Positions 23,400 through 34,985 of a stretch of DNA of 64,000 nt are shown here, piece after piece. The position numbers and the translations under genes were made by a program. Each line of letters starts with the position of its first letter. Position 1 is the first letter of the stretch. This DNA comes from Aphrophora alni (taxonomy: Eukaryota; Arthropoda; Insecta; Hemiptera; Aphrophoridae): contig OY740767.1 of assembly GCA_963513935.1 (NCBI GenBank), positions 79,348,060 to 79,412,059 on the forward strand, read 5' to 3'. The notes under the pieces were generated by a model, which did not search any database, was not told where the DNA came from, and worked only from the letters and a program-made list of their open reading frames with translations.

Positions 23400-25880
23400 A
23401 CAGCTGATCGAGAAGGCAGCTACAGCTGATTCAGTTTCAGTATTGTTTATTTTGGCGCTTACTGTATAATACCGATATACTTTTTGTCATATTTTGGGAC
23501 ATAGATTTGAGTTGTTTGACAACATTTTCGTATTCAGTAGATGCATCATTAAAAAATGGATTTCTGGATGAGAAAATAATGTTTATTATAACTAACAGAA
23601 ATTATTGTGACCGAGAAACTGCTCATTAAATTCTGTTATTGATACCATTTATTTTTATTTAATTTTGTAAGTTATAAATAATAGCTCCACCATATGGTTA
23701 ACTCTTTGAGATGTTCTTTTTGCGTATTCTACCTCAGAGAGGGAGATATTTGTATTTTCAATTCATTTTTCTTCGCAAAATAACATAATATTAGAAGTCA
23801 AGTGGTAAATAACGTAAGGGTAAAGTTTTTTTAAACTACTTGTGGTTATAATTAAATAATTCGAAATTTATTAGGAGCCTGTTGTGTTTGAGATATTACA
23901 TATTCTTTTAAGTAATATTTCTTGTATTCAAGACAAAAATGTTCAATAAAATATTATTTATTTGCTAGATATTACGATTTCTTAATTTCCAGATATCCTC
24001 CATTACCACACCTTTTCCACAACAGATAAAAATGTCACTTATGTTTAATAAATCATTTTTATTACCCCAAAATATTCTTTAACTGTTATCTCTAATAGAC
24101 ATATATTTTTAAGCTGTCACTTATTTGTTTTCCCAGGGCATCAAAGTTGAAAACAGAAGCACCCCATGGATCTCATAGCTGATTATCTTAATTTATTGGG
24201 CTAGCCAGTTGATATAGAGAAATGTGAAAACTTTGCTGCTAACTACATAGTCTGATATTGCAAATGTATAAGTTCTAAGGCAGCTGGATAGCATACAACA
24301 GCTAATACATATACACGGTGCGCCAAATAGGTAGAAATCTTGAAGCAGCAGCCGAAAAGTGATATTATTGATAAATACAATAACTTTATAATTTTAAAAG
24401 CTGCTGGCAAGGTTTCAAACAAGTTAGAGAATAAGTGTATAAAGTTATATCAATATATACTTTAAGATTTCAGGTGGCAACCAAAAAAAATGTATATATT
24501 CACACTTATCTATTGAGATTTCAATTTAGGCATTTTAAATGACCCCACTGCCTATTTGAATTACTCCTCTATCTTTCATAAAGAAATCACCAGAATGGAA
24601 TTGCAAGGCTCTAGTTGGAGCACTGAGACTACAACCTAACTCCCAAATGGGTAACATAACGATACCAAAGTCCAAAGATATGATTTCTAGAATACGTTTC
24701 AAGTTTTTAAAAAAATTCCTAATATGTGTGTGAGAGAGAGAAAGTAATTTCTCTATCAGCTAACAATTAATTTCCATCAAATTTTGTATACCCGATTATG
24801 AAAAGGGTTTGCACTATTTGATTAGTCAAAAAACTTCAAATCAATTTTGAAGTAGATTTTCAACATCTTTTAGTCATAATTCCCCCCCCCCCATTTTAAT
24901 AACATTATGGCCAGGCACTACATAATTTGAAGGAAGTTTTTTATAGGTTTTTAGAATCAATTAGAAACTATAGTAAGTGGTATCATTTCATGACAGTATA
25001 TACACATAAGTGTTTTTTTTAATTATTTATTTGTGATCCCAACTGCCTGTATCGAAAATTAAATGTTTCTTAAGTTGACTAAATTTAAAGAAAGCACTTC
25101 CAAAGAGGTTAAATCTCCATTCAAATTATTAAGTTGAAAGCAAGCAAGGCCAAAATTGCTTCCATCCATGACAAAAATAATTAATCACTCACAGTCTTGT
25201 AACTTAAAATTAATTTATTAATGGATTAAATGTTATTTCCATATACAAATCACTATCTTTTCCAATAAATTATCCTCATACAATTATAACAGAATAAGAT
25301 GTTAAAAAATATAAAGTACACATAAAATTATATTCAGTTTAATCTTAAAAACTACGTTCTTCATTTACAGTTACACAAAATAAACTGATCAACAGGTCAA
25401 TTCAAAGTTCTTGCCAATGTCATCGATTCAAATCGATAAATAATAATTAATTTTATATCGGTCCAGCTTGCGTAGTTAAAATATAATAATTCAAAGTATG
25501 TTGGAGATACTAAGAGCATTTCGGTAAATTTGAAAACAAAATTAATGATATATTTATTAAAATATTTAAAAATTCACAACTTTTGTACTGAAACAGAATA
25601 ATATGCAAGGAGATAGAAAATAACAAATAACTCCTTACATATTGAATGAAGCAATGCATATAATTGGCATCACGTAGCCACTTTATTATGTTCAAATTTA
25701 TCAAAATGGATCTACTATGCCATTCACCACAATCAGTAATATAATATATTTACATCTGACTCCACAAGTAAATGTTAGGGATAAATATAAGAGAAGTTTT
25801 CATTGCCCAACTCAATGTAGTTTTCTAGAGTGTATATAATTTGTTTTAGAGGTTAATTTCTATAAAAATAATTAGCTTCA
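23400..25880. other. gene-poor stretch downstream of GMPS
   Basis: AT-rich DNA without recognised coding or repeat structure beyond a C9 run near 24884 and a short GA run near 24735. Confidence 0.5.
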
Positions 25881-25881
25881 A

Positions 25882-25903
25882 TTTATTTATAAACCATTTT
25901 ATT
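25882..25903 (-). promoter_or_regulatory. candidate GMPS poly(A) signals
   Basis: Two minus-strand AATAAA hexamers (plus-strand TTTATT at 25882-25887 and 25898-25903) lie about 205-225 bases beyond the GMPS stop codon, a plausible 3' UTR length. AATAAA is common by chance in DNA this AT-rich, so this is only a suggestion. Confidence 0.35.
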
Positions 25904-26106
25904 TTTAGTGATATAACCATCACTAAGATATTTTACGTTTTCATTTGACATCATTAAAGGCATACTCTACACTTTTGAAAAGCAACAATCTCCTCTTAAT
26001 ATTTGAAACCCCAAAATACTTGTCCGAGTTGAAGCCTTCTAAAATATAGCTAAATATGATTGTGTCAAACACAGTATTTGTCCATCTTCTCAGTATCACT
26101 GAACAA

Positions 26107-26208
26107 TCACTCCCATTCTGTAGTACCAGGTGGTTTAGACGTCAAGTCATACAACACTCTTGACACTCCTTGAATAATTGATATTTCAGACATCAATTTG
26201 TGAACGAC
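26107..26208 (-). CDS. GMPS: GMP synthase, terminal coding exon with stop codon
   Basis: This exon was too short to appear as an isolated ORF. After a minus-strand acceptor (TTGTTACAG) it encodes VVHKLMSEISIIQGVSRVLY, then DLTSKPPGTTEWE, and stops at TGA (26109-26107): 33 residues plus stop. The KPP-TEWE end is the near-universal C-terminus of GMP synthases and carries a lysine that in the family contacts XMP. The previous exon ends in LPLE, so the spliced join matches the family's PVEVV-type sequence. Phase 0. Everything below position 26107 is 3' UTR or intergenic. Confidence 0.94.
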   Translation of the reverse strand, partial: VVHKLMSEISIIQGVSRVLYDLTSKPPGTTEWE

Positions 26209-27107
26209 CTGTAACAATTAGAACATACAATTATTATTTTCTGGATCCTTTTACTCAATGGGTGAGTTTTTACGGACTGAAATATTAAATTAGTCAGATG
26301 TGTGATGTCCCACGCATGGTATACTGATACCGGTATATGTATCAATAAATTGAATTCTTTGCATTGTATGATTACCATGCTAGAGTTTGTATTATTATAA
26401 AATATGTAGGGTAATTTTATGTATTGATATTATGTTTATTGATTTGCACTATTTATCTTACAATATATACTTATTTTTTAAATTGTGAGTGACAATGCTA
26501 TATATTGTAAAACAGTGTCTTGGCTAATAAAATGAAATAAATTAAATGCATCACTTTCACAAATGATATAAAATTTATAATGTAGCCATAAAATAATTAA
26601 ATTCATTTGTATTCACATTAAATTTAGACAAATAAATGTCTATTTTACAAATTATATCTTCCCATTCTGTAAAAAAGAATACTACAAAATAACAAAAATT
26701 GACCTGTATGAGTTTAAAAAAAAAATTGCAATCTAATTTTAATCAAATTCAAGCAAGGAATTGGATTTTTCATTTTTAAAACACAAATTTTCAAATTAAT
26801 CAAGAATACCAAAAAAAAAATTCTTTCTTTTAAAAAAACAAATCAGAATAACAGAATAATAAATCAAGAACTACTACTGAAACAATCCAGTATGAAATAA
26901 AATAATAATTATATCTGACAAGAACATCCCCACAAGTTTCCCATAACCAACCTCTTAACTCACTGCTTTCATACATGGCAAACAACAGGACACATTCTCG
27001 TTTATTTTATTTCAGTTTGTGTTATGATATGGATACAAACTAGAAACTCATTCTAATCAACTGTGTTTAATTATATAAGAACATTATATAATTAATGTTA
27101 TAACCCC

Positions 27108-28331
27108 GTGTTAAACGGGGTTGGTCTATTATGTTTTAGGATACAAAATAAAATAGAAAAATTATGGAAGAATTATAAAAGAATTAAAGAAAAAGAAGTG
27201 TATTACCTAAAACCTGATAAAAGTAATGCAATTGTTATTATGGATAAAATTGAATATATAGATATTATAGAAGAAATGCTCACCGAAGGGCCATATACTG
27301 TGTGTAACACAAATCAAATTTTTTAATTTAATAAGAACGCTATTGAAACATTAAAAATTGTAAGAGTTTAATGGATAATAATCTTAGAAGACAACTCACA
27401 GTTTCGAATCCATCTTTAGCGAGGTTATATTATTTGCCAAAAATCCTTAAGAAGGAAAGAAAATGCTATATAGTGTCAGAAATTAACTGGCCAATTTATC
27501 TAATTTCAAAATGGTCAGTGCCACGCCTTCAAGATTCGACTCCTCCTTCTTCATTTGCCGTGAAGCACACTTATGAGTTAGTGAAAATAGTGCAAAATAT
27601 TGAATTAAGCCCTAGTGAATACTTAGTTTCCTTTGATGTTGTGTCTCTTCATCCAAGTGTTCCAATTGTTGAAACTTTAAATATGATAAAGGAGTGGTTA
27701 ACTAATAGCAATTTAAGTGACAATGAAGTGAGTAAATACTTATTACTTATAAATTTGTGCATGTGTCAAAATAGTTTCCAGTTTAATAGCAAGTTTTACG
27801 ATCAAAATGAAGGTAATGCGATGAGAAACTCCCTGTCGAGTTTCATCGTTAATTTTTTAAGAGTTCGTTTGAAATATATGCTGAAAGTTTTTCTAAATAT
27901 TTCCTGCGAGTGTGGGTAAAGTATGTGGATTACATTTTTGCAGTGTTTGATAAAAATGAATACTCGAAGAGTTTTGTGACATTATCAATGGATTTTACCC
28001 AACTATACAGTTAACAACAAAAATTGAAAAAGATAATAATCTTCCATTTTTGGATATAAATGTGTTTAAAAAAAGTAATAGTTTAACGTTTAGTGTTTAT
28101 AGAAAGCCTACACACACAGATAGATATATAACAAATGATTCACATCATTCACCCACACATAAAAGAGCAGCTTTGAATTCTATCTTTTACCAGTTAATAA
28201 ACATACCTCTGTCTAAAGAATATTACGAAAATGAACTTCAATATATTTATGGTGCTGCAATTTTTAATGGTTATCCAAAAGAAATAATAGATACTATAAT
28301 AAAGAAAGCAAAATTTAAGAAAATTAAGTAA
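27108..28331 (+). pseudogene. Penelope-like element relic (plus strand)
   Basis: Successive frames encode YYLKPDKSNAIVIMDKIEY, SLARLYYLPKILKKE, YLVSFDVVSLHPSVPIVET and KYVDYIFAVFDKN (catalytic YVDD changed to YVDY), then NLPFLDINVFK, SVYRKPTHTDRYI and SHHSPTHKRAALNS. This is the RT core and thumb order of Penelope-like elements. Stops near 27325, 27917 and 28329 and the lost second catalytic Asp show it is dead. No GIY-YIG endonuclease was recognised after it. It sits in the last GMPS intron, antisense to the gene. Confidence 0.82.
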
Positions 28332-28439
28332 TTGAGAAGTACTATTGTGGGCACTATACCTCAACAACGATGGGTTAAAACTGCATTTGCTCCTCCAATG
28401 TCAAATATTATCAAAAAATCACTAATAACTCAAAATTTT

Positions 28440-28710
28440 TTAGATCTAAATTTTTTTTCACTACACAACTAAATTCTATGCACTTTTCTGAAGGAAATGA
28501 TAATTTGTAGTTGTGTTTTGCATAACATTACTATTTTTGGTGATTTTTTTCAAATGAGGCCTAAGTTTTTACCTTTTTCCATAAAATCTTTTATTTTTTT
28601 TTAATGTATTTAATTTTTGTATGGTGTACATTACCTTTTCTGTCCAATTTTTGCCTCGGCCACCGGACGATTTTTTGATTCCTGAACTAATAACACGCTC
28701 AACAAGTAAA
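28440..28710 (-). repeat. fragment of the dispersed 330-bp-unit repeat, inverted
   Basis: CTATGCACTTTTCTGAAGG, TTTTGCATAACATTACTATT and TTTGCCTCGGCCACCGGACG are complements of the repeat units at 40.6-41.0 kb. It separates the Penelope-like relic from the LINE relic. Confidence 0.6.
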
Positions 28711-28789
28711 GTAAATTCATCTAAAGTAAAATAAAGTTGTTTTTTTTTTTTTTTTTTTCCTCTACCTAAATTTTAAAATTATTACAGAT

Positions 28790-29991
28790 TCTGGGGGACA
28801 CCAATTACGTATGGTGCCATTGTGTGGAGGGCTAAACTAGAAATCCAGAGATCAACTGTAAGACTGACAAGAATTCAGAAATCTGTCTGTCTTGCAGTAA
28901 TAGGAGATGTTTGTAGTGCTTTAGGTCATCTGTTGACTGTTTACTTATCATTCTTCCTGTAGACCTGTTCATTAGGACAGAGGCTAGGAAGAGTGCTTAT
29001 TACTGGCAATGCGAGGGTTTATGGAACCAATCACATGGTAAGTTGAGACACTCTAAAATCACAACAATAGTCACAGGAGATTATGTATTATACACGATTT
29101 CTGACCATATTAAAACATGTTACTCCTTCTGAGTCATTTGTAGTGATAATACCAAAACTCGAGAAATGGTCTGAGGGAAGAAGACCCATACCTCTGAGAG
29201 AATTGGAGTGGTTTACAGACAGTTCAAAAAATAAAGGTGGACTAGGTGCAGAAATCTGTGGAGGTGAAATTGGTCAGACAATTTCGCTACGAATGGGAGT
29301 TTACATCACAGTGTTCCAGTCAGAAATAACAGCCTTAATGGATTGTGTCTAAGAAAATCTAAGACTTGGGTACAGGGATAAGGAAATTTGTATCTATAGC
29401 AACAATCAAGCAGCCTTGAAAGCAATTAATTCAAAAGAATTTAAGTCAAAGCTATTCCGAGATTGCTTCAAGACCCTATCACAGCTTGTTGGCCATAACA
29501 ATGTTACTCTTTGTTGGGTGCCAGGACATCCTGGAATTAGCAGAGATAAGAACGCTGACATGCTGGTGGCAAATAAAGCATTGGCATGGAAGTTCATAGG
29601 ACGTTTTGTGGAATCTTCAAGAAAAGGACCATTTTCGCCATTAACACTGAGAAAGAGCATGGGACAAGGTGGAGAAACATCTCAGATTTAAGAATGAGTA
29701 CTCACACTTCATGCCTCCTCTACAAAAATGGAATCCGACATGACTACTTTAGAAACAAGAAAGCATATGGGAATCTTCACAACAGAACCTCGGTGCAGGA
29801 GATGTATAATGCATGATGAGACTGTAGATCACCTGCTGTTAGACTGCAGCAATCTTGAGCAAGAAAGGATAGGCATCTTTGGACATGTGGAGAAAGGTCT
29901 AACAATTCCCCAAGATAACCTCATAGAAAGATCCTCAAGTTCGCATAGCTTGGGGGCACACATCTTCTTACAGGAGGGCAATAAGCTTTAA
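28790..29991 (+). pseudogene. LINE relic: RT end, RNase H and zinc-knuckle tail
   Basis: The plus strand encodes TYGAIVWRAKLEIQRSTVRL and TRIQKSVCLAVIGDVCSAL, the familiar end of Jockey/I-type ORF2 reverse transcriptases. An RNase H domain follows: ELEWFTDSSKNKGGLGAEI, FQSEITAL, YSNNQAALKAI and WVPGHPGISRDKNAD. The third acidic position (usually SDSQAAL) is Asn, so catalysis is lost. A zinc-knuckle tail, CRRCIMHDETVDHLLLDC, closes it. At least three stops or frameshifts are present. It may belong with the endonuclease fragment at 3.6-4.4 kb, but no overlap lets me test that. Confidence 0.85.
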
Positions 29992-30754
29992 TTGCTGAAG
30001 TGCCTTGGGTAACAAGGACTGCTCAAAGTATATTGAAGTAGGTTCAATGAAATTGATATAGAACTCAAATTTTGAGTATTTAAATTAAAAATTCTACATT
30101 TGCAGTACAAAACTAGACTGAAGAAACAGAATATTGAAAAATCTACATAAATAAAAGACAAGTTTGTCTCACTATACAAATGCTACATAATTAAATATTG
30201 ACAGAGTAAAATTATTGATTACGAATTGCTGAAAATAGTGCATATAATGTGAAAAGTGTATTTGTAATAAGCATGCACTGGGTTGGTACCATAAGGATTG
30301 CAAGGAAATAACTATTTGTAGCATTATATCTCATCAAAGTGAGTGTACTAAATCAGTACCACTGATAAGAGACCCTTCACTCTTCCGCTGTTTATAAAAA
30401 GTCTGGACGAGGGAATTTTAAAAAATCAAGCTTAAACTGTTAACTCAACAAATTTATCATAATTTTTATTGTATGTTTAATTTAAATCCATTTATTTTAA
30501 AGTATATAGTAAAGCTTTTCACTGAACACAACTATATCGAAAATTATCTTTTAATTTATAAATTTATAATACAGTAGAACCACTCTTAACCGGTCTAGTC
30601 GGAACTGACACCCGGGCCGGTTGCCTGTTTGGCTAGTTAATCCGAGGTCCCCTGAAAAATCTGTTTTCGTTCAAAGAAAGCTTATTTATTCAGGTAACGC
30701 TAAGAATTATGCAATTAAGATGTTATTGCAACTCATTTTATCGTACATAAATGT

Positions 30755-30756
<2 letters not shown>

Positions 30757-30811
<55 letters not shown>
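30757..30811. repeat. (TA)n microsatellite inside the deleted Tigger element
   Basis: About 55 bp of uninterrupted TA repeats lie between the Tigger left end and its remaining coding half. Confidence 0.95.
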
Positions 30812-30815
<4 letters not shown>

Positions 30816-30944
30816 ATGTATATTATACATCAAACATGAAAAAAATAAACACTACAAACTGTTTATAAACTGTTAAAAACTGTTTTAAACATTGTAAAAA
30901 ATTACATAATACAAACACACATCACTGTTTGAAAAAAATCAGTA

Positions 30945-31456
30945 ATTTTGTTTGTTTTTTAGTTTTTAAAAGGTTTTCGAAAGCCTTAAATTCACTAGTA
31001 CCTAATTCATTTGGTGACATTTTTTCACCACATATGTGAACGAAACGAACCCCATGACGCTTTTTCCAACGATCAAGCCATCCCTGGCTAGCAGAGAATG
31101 CTGGTGCATTCTCGATTTTACCGTGAATTACCAGTGCTATTTCAATCAAAATTGGACCACTAATGGGGCTTCCTCTCCGGCGTTCTTGGACAAACCACAT
31201 CCAAAGAGCTTCGCTAACAATGTCACAAACTGGTTTTTTGTTATTTCACCGAATTGCAAGAACTTTTTCGACTCAATTTTTGAACAAAAATCTTCAATCG
31301 ATTGTCTATTTCGTCGCCAATCGTTGATGGTACTTTTTCCCACGTTAAACTTGTTACAAAGCTTTTTACAGATTACCCTGTATCAAGTCTTTTTAACACA
31401 TTTAACCACGTCTCAAACGAAACCAACACACGCTTCTGTTTTTGTAACTCGCTCAT
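30945..31456 (-). pseudogene. Tigger transposase DNA-binding half, broken
   Basis: The minus strand starts MSELQKQKRVLVSFETWLNV (psq-type first helix-turn-helix, stop after TG). It continues in another frame with VGKSTINDWRRNRQSIEDFC, then ERRRGSPISGPILIE and SASQGWLDRWKKRHGVR, the second CENP-B-type helix-turn-helix, and ends in SEFKAFENLL. The whole DDE catalytic domain is missing. The opposite-strand 259-codon frame over the same DNA is a shadow. Confidence 0.85.
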
Positions 31457-31861
31457 TTTTATTTATAAACGTAGATCATAACCAGTCAAAAACAAGAAGA
31501 AAACTGAAAAGAAATGTTATATTTTCCATAATGTATGTATTAATTGATTCGTGGAAAAAAAGCGGCCCATCAAATGTTTTTGTTGGTGTATGTCTACTAT
31601 ACCGACAGATGCCAATGCCGCGGTGTTTTTACGCTGCCGACAATGGGATACCGCTATCGACAAAGTCGTTTGACTCGCCACCGCTTTGGTGTTTCAATTA
31701 CAATTTATTTTCAGAAACTCTCATCGAACAAGTACACTACGAAATAGGTCGGTTAATCCGAGGACCGGTTGATCCGAGGCCGGTTAACAGATGTTCTACT
31801 GTATGTATTTTCTAATACTTTCTTCTCACATATATTTTTAATAGTAGGTTTGATATTTATA

Positions 31862-32519
31862 CAGTAAAACAATAGCAAGATTCTCAAGGGGATTTGGGAA
31901 ACAGTCTTGTTATCGAGGCACACTTCTAATTAAAATTTGTATTATCAAGGTTAAGATGACTAAAAGTCATACTATCAAGGTCACTGTTTTTCCTGAAACC
32001 CTTTTTTATAATGTTTTTTGCGAACTCCTATGCTTTTTCCTGTGGAATAAGGCCACTGATTGGCAAATTTTTATCACGACACTGTTTTAGCCATTTACAA
32101 AACATTGAAATTTATCCATATCTTGAAATTCGCCTTTCTTGGCTCTTATACGTTTTACCGAGCCCACTGCCCTCTTCATACTTATCTTTATTTTTCAAAA
32201 TTGTATGCAACGTAGTGGATGGAATGTTAAATTCCTTGACAATATTAGTTTTTCTTTTAGACGGGTTTTCTTCGACACTTTTAATCACTTTCCGTTTATA
32301 CTCCACAGTCAATGATGTAGTTTTGCATTTTTCTTCATGTTTCGTTTCAATGAATGTTCCAAACAAAACAATGCACAACAAACGAACTAAACACAAATAC
32401 ACATCACCGAAACGATTGGACAGCGGGCGCACGGGAAACAGAGAAAGCTGGGTATTCATGTTTAGGCTTGTGCATAAGACATCGGTTCCATTGAGTGACT
32501 GACCGTGGGAACTATGCAC
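31862..32519 (-). pseudogene. second Tigger/CENP-B-like DNA-binding half
   Basis: A TA followed by CAGTAAAACAATAGCAAG at 31862 looks like a Tigger-type end. The minus strand encodes TVEYKRKVIKSVEENPSKR, EFNIPSTTLHTILKNKDKYE and, further on, FCKWLKQCRDKNLPISG with EKA-EFAKN. These are the paired helix-turn-helix domains of a pogo/CENP-B transposase. The sequence differs from the neighbouring element, so it is a separate family. The catalytic domain is absent on this strand. Confidence 0.78.
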
Positions 32520-32636
32520 TGGGAAGGGTGAAGTCGTGCTATAGAGATTCCATTGTGTAAAATGAATTACTGCTGAGGTTTAACTCCTGTTATAAAGGTT
32601 TGGTTTTGCAAAAAACATGCTACAGAGGGTTAGAGC

Positions 32637-33592
32637 AGCGATCTGTATTGAAAAATCGGCAAAGCCAAGGGCATTCAAGAACATGAACATGGATACTCTT
32701 CCTGTGTACTACCGGTTCCAGAAATCGTGCCAGAAAAAAAAATTGTCTGGCTTGAAATTGCCTGCCAAAGCTCATCTCCTCCTCAACAATGCACCAACCC
32801 ATGAGGAAGATCTTCAATGTGAAGGTAAGAGTGACATAAAACTGTTGTTTCTGCCACCTAAAGTCACTAGTTTTCAGCAGCCAATGGATCAGAGTGTAAT
32901 AGAATGCTTTAAGAGGAAGTACCTTCGAAAGCTACTTTCATCAGTCCTTTCTAAACTGGAAGATGACGACACTGATCTTGTGCAAGCCCTAAAATCAGTA
33001 AATATGAAAGATGTTTACATGACTGCCAAGGCATGTGATGAGAACCCACCATCAACAAGTCAGAAATCCTGGAAGAAATGTGGCTAAACATTGGGGCTAA
33101 ACATTTTAGACATTGTATCAAGTAAAGAAGACTCTCCTACGAACTCTAATCTTCTCGACATCGACCCTGATGATAATACGGCACTGCTAAATGACCTACA
33201 ACAACTACCTTCTTGTGAGAACATGGTTGAAGATGATGTTGTTGAATGGATAAATGCTAAGAAGGAGCTGGAAAATGAAATTTTAAAAGACAATGATATG
33301 TGACATTCGACAAGAAAATTAAAAACAAGATAATGATGACAATGATACCGAGGAGAGTACAGAGGACAAAATGAACCATGCAGCGGGAAAAGCACCTCTT
33401 CATTTAGCAGCCACCTACATTGAACAACAAAAAGAAGCTATGACCACCGATGTCATGTTTATAAACAAATGGCGGGACTTTGCACACACAAAATCTATTG
33501 AAGAAAATAGCAGAAAAAAAATCATAGACTTATTTAAGTGTTTCTCTGATGTAGGTTATAATCGTTTGGATTTTATTTTATTTTCATGTAAT
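32637..33592 (+). pseudogene. Tigger/jerky-like catalytic and C-terminal domain relic
   Basis: The plus strand encodes IEKSAKPRAFKNMNMDTLPV, then LLLNNAPTHEEDL (usual motif LLLDNAPAH, so this catalytic Asp is now Asn), IKLLFLPPKVTSFQQPMDQS, and after a stop an acidic tail ending SIEENSRKKIIDLFKCF. The domain order is that of Tigger/jerky DDE transposases. The DNA-binding half is missing here but a separate one lies head-to-head on the other strand, so an inversion or two adjacent elements are possible. Confidence 0.83.
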
Positions 33593-33796
33593 TAAGTCAG
33601 CTATCCTATATATATTTTCCTGTAACCCCATTATCGAGAAGACGTCAGAAACCAGTACTGTAAGAACCAAACATAAACACTTATAATCTAATTTAAATTC
33701 TTGTATAGTAATAATGCAGCTTGAAACAACATTTTACTAATTTTCCCATGAAAACTGCAATTATTCAATATATTAAGACATTTTCCCATTTACTTC

Positions 33797-33868
33797 AGAT
33801 GGTTCGGACGTTTTTTAGTTCGGACAGGGGACCGATCCTGAGGTGTCCGAAAGAGAGGGAGTCTACTG
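33797..33868 (+). repeat. right end of a Tigger-like element
   Basis: GTTCGGACG, GTTCGGACAGGGGACC and GTGTCCGAAAGAG lead to GAGTCTACTG followed by TA (33869-33870), the outward form of a CAGTAGACTC end. Repeated TTCGGAC motifs are typical of such ends. The matching left end was not found. Confidence 0.6.
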
Positions 33869-33999
33869 TAATGAGAAAAACTTTGTGTTCAATTGAAGGG
33901 AAAACATCAAAATTGCTGAAAGTCAGCCTACTAAAAAAAGAAATACAAAATAAACATTCAATTCACATAGACTATTCCAGAAAAGAAAGTTTATACTCA

Positions 34000-34240
34000 G
34001 TATTGCCCTCAGAGGGTCACCTTCAGTGGGTTACGGACTTGGCAATTCTGGGGAACATTAGCTAGATCTACACTTTTTTTTTCATATAATAGGGTTAGAT
34101 CCCTCTTTTTCGTCTATCCTATCAGGTATCTGTTGACTAACTCTTTTTCTCTTCCAACCCTGACGCTATTAGAGTATTCGAGGGGCAGGAGTTTTTATTT
34201 TATGTTCTTTTCTTCCTTTTTTAATTTAAATAATGATGAC
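34000..34240 (-). repeat. SINE-like interspersed repeat, copy 3
   Basis: CCCTCAGAGGGTCACC, GGGTTAGATCCCTCTTTTTC and AGAGTATTCGAGGGGCAGG align with the other copies. It ends just before the left TIR of the 34-37 kb transposon. Confidence 0.6.
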
Positions 34241-34270
34241 CCATAGTTTTTGCTTTTAAACAAAAAGATA

Positions 34271-34313
34271 ATATATGTGAGGCGGAAAGTAATAAGGGAC
34301 CTCATGTCGGCAA
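34271..34313 (+). repeat. left terminal inverted repeat of the 34-37 kb transposon
   Basis: This 43-bp stretch is the perfect reverse complement of 37442-37484. The core motif is GGGACCTCATGTCGGCAA at its inner end and GTGAGGCGGAAAG at its outer end. The first six bases (ATATAT) may be target DNA and not element. Confidence 0.93.
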
Positions 34314-34495
34314 AGTAAAATTTTCAGTACAGTCGAAATAAGTCGAACGGGTCGAAATTATCGATTCTCATATTTTTGCGATTCTTCGATCTTTGTTTCG
34401 TCCTGTACAGGTTATAATCGATTACAAAACAGTTTCGATTCGATAAAATACCGAAAATAATTGTTATAGCAACTAATGCCATTTTTTGTTAGAAA

Positions 34496-34697
34496 AGGTA
34501 CCTCAAGTCGCTTATGGAGAAATAACATTGCCGACAAGAGGTCCCTTTTCTCAATCACACAGGCTACTTTGTATTATTTTAGAAACTAATCTCTCCTGCA
34601 TTCTAGCGGTGATTGAGAGAACTACAACAGGTTTCTCGTAAAAACAAAATGTTTTCTAGTTATGAATATCCCTACCCGACTTCAGGTACCTTTTCCT
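34496..34697. repeat. subterminal copies of the TIR inner motif
   Basis: Three further versions of the TIR inner motif lie in the 5' non-coding region. GGTACCTCAAGTCG is at 34497-34510 in TIR orientation. ATTGCCGACAAGAGGTCCCT is at 34527-34546, inverted. CGACTTCAGGTACCTTTTCC is near 34678-34697, inverted. Alternating copies of a terminal motif are typical of transposase binding sites. Their function here is inferred. Confidence 0.7.
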
Positions 34698-34985
34698 TTT
34701 CAAGAGTATAAACCCTCTTTCTTTCACTAATGTTAGGCCTACAGTCACGCTAGTGCCTCACACTCAATTCTTTGAGAATTTATTCTCATAAGCTATTACT
34801 TATTACTGTTATGAATAAATAAATCCACAAAACATTTGTTCGTCTGTTTAATTTAAAACATCTAAATACGAGTATTATAGTAGCGTAGGTTGGCATCCAT
34901 ACAAGCAGCTACTTGCAATGCGGACGACTGTAGTTGTATGAGCTTGTTCAATGTTATGTGAGTTTTATTACTGAAGCTGTGCCGG

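Larger units (their letters stand above)
30572..31801 (-). mobile_element. Tigger/pogo element, internally deleted
   Basis: CAGTAGAACCACTCTTAACCGG at the left and its near-complement CCGGTTAACAGATGTTCTACTG at the right form the TIRs, flanked by TA at 30570-30571 and 31802-31803. That is the target duplication expected of Tc1/mariner-pogo elements. At 1230 bp it is too short for a full transposase and keeps only the DNA-binding half (minus strand). A (TA)n run at 30757-30811 occupies the place of the missing catalytic domain. Confidence 0.85.

Noticed and set aside
30621..30839. Frame encoding a YIYIYIYI run
   Set aside because: Product of a (TA)n microsatellite. The same applies to 37350-37619.
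31036..31815. 259-codon plus-strand open frame
   Set aside because: It is antisense to the Tigger DNA-binding half, whose minus-strand translation has clear helix-turn-helix motifs. The plus frame has no domain.
32011..32502. 163-codon plus-strand open frame
   Set aside because: Shadow of the second Tigger DNA-binding fragment on the minus strand.
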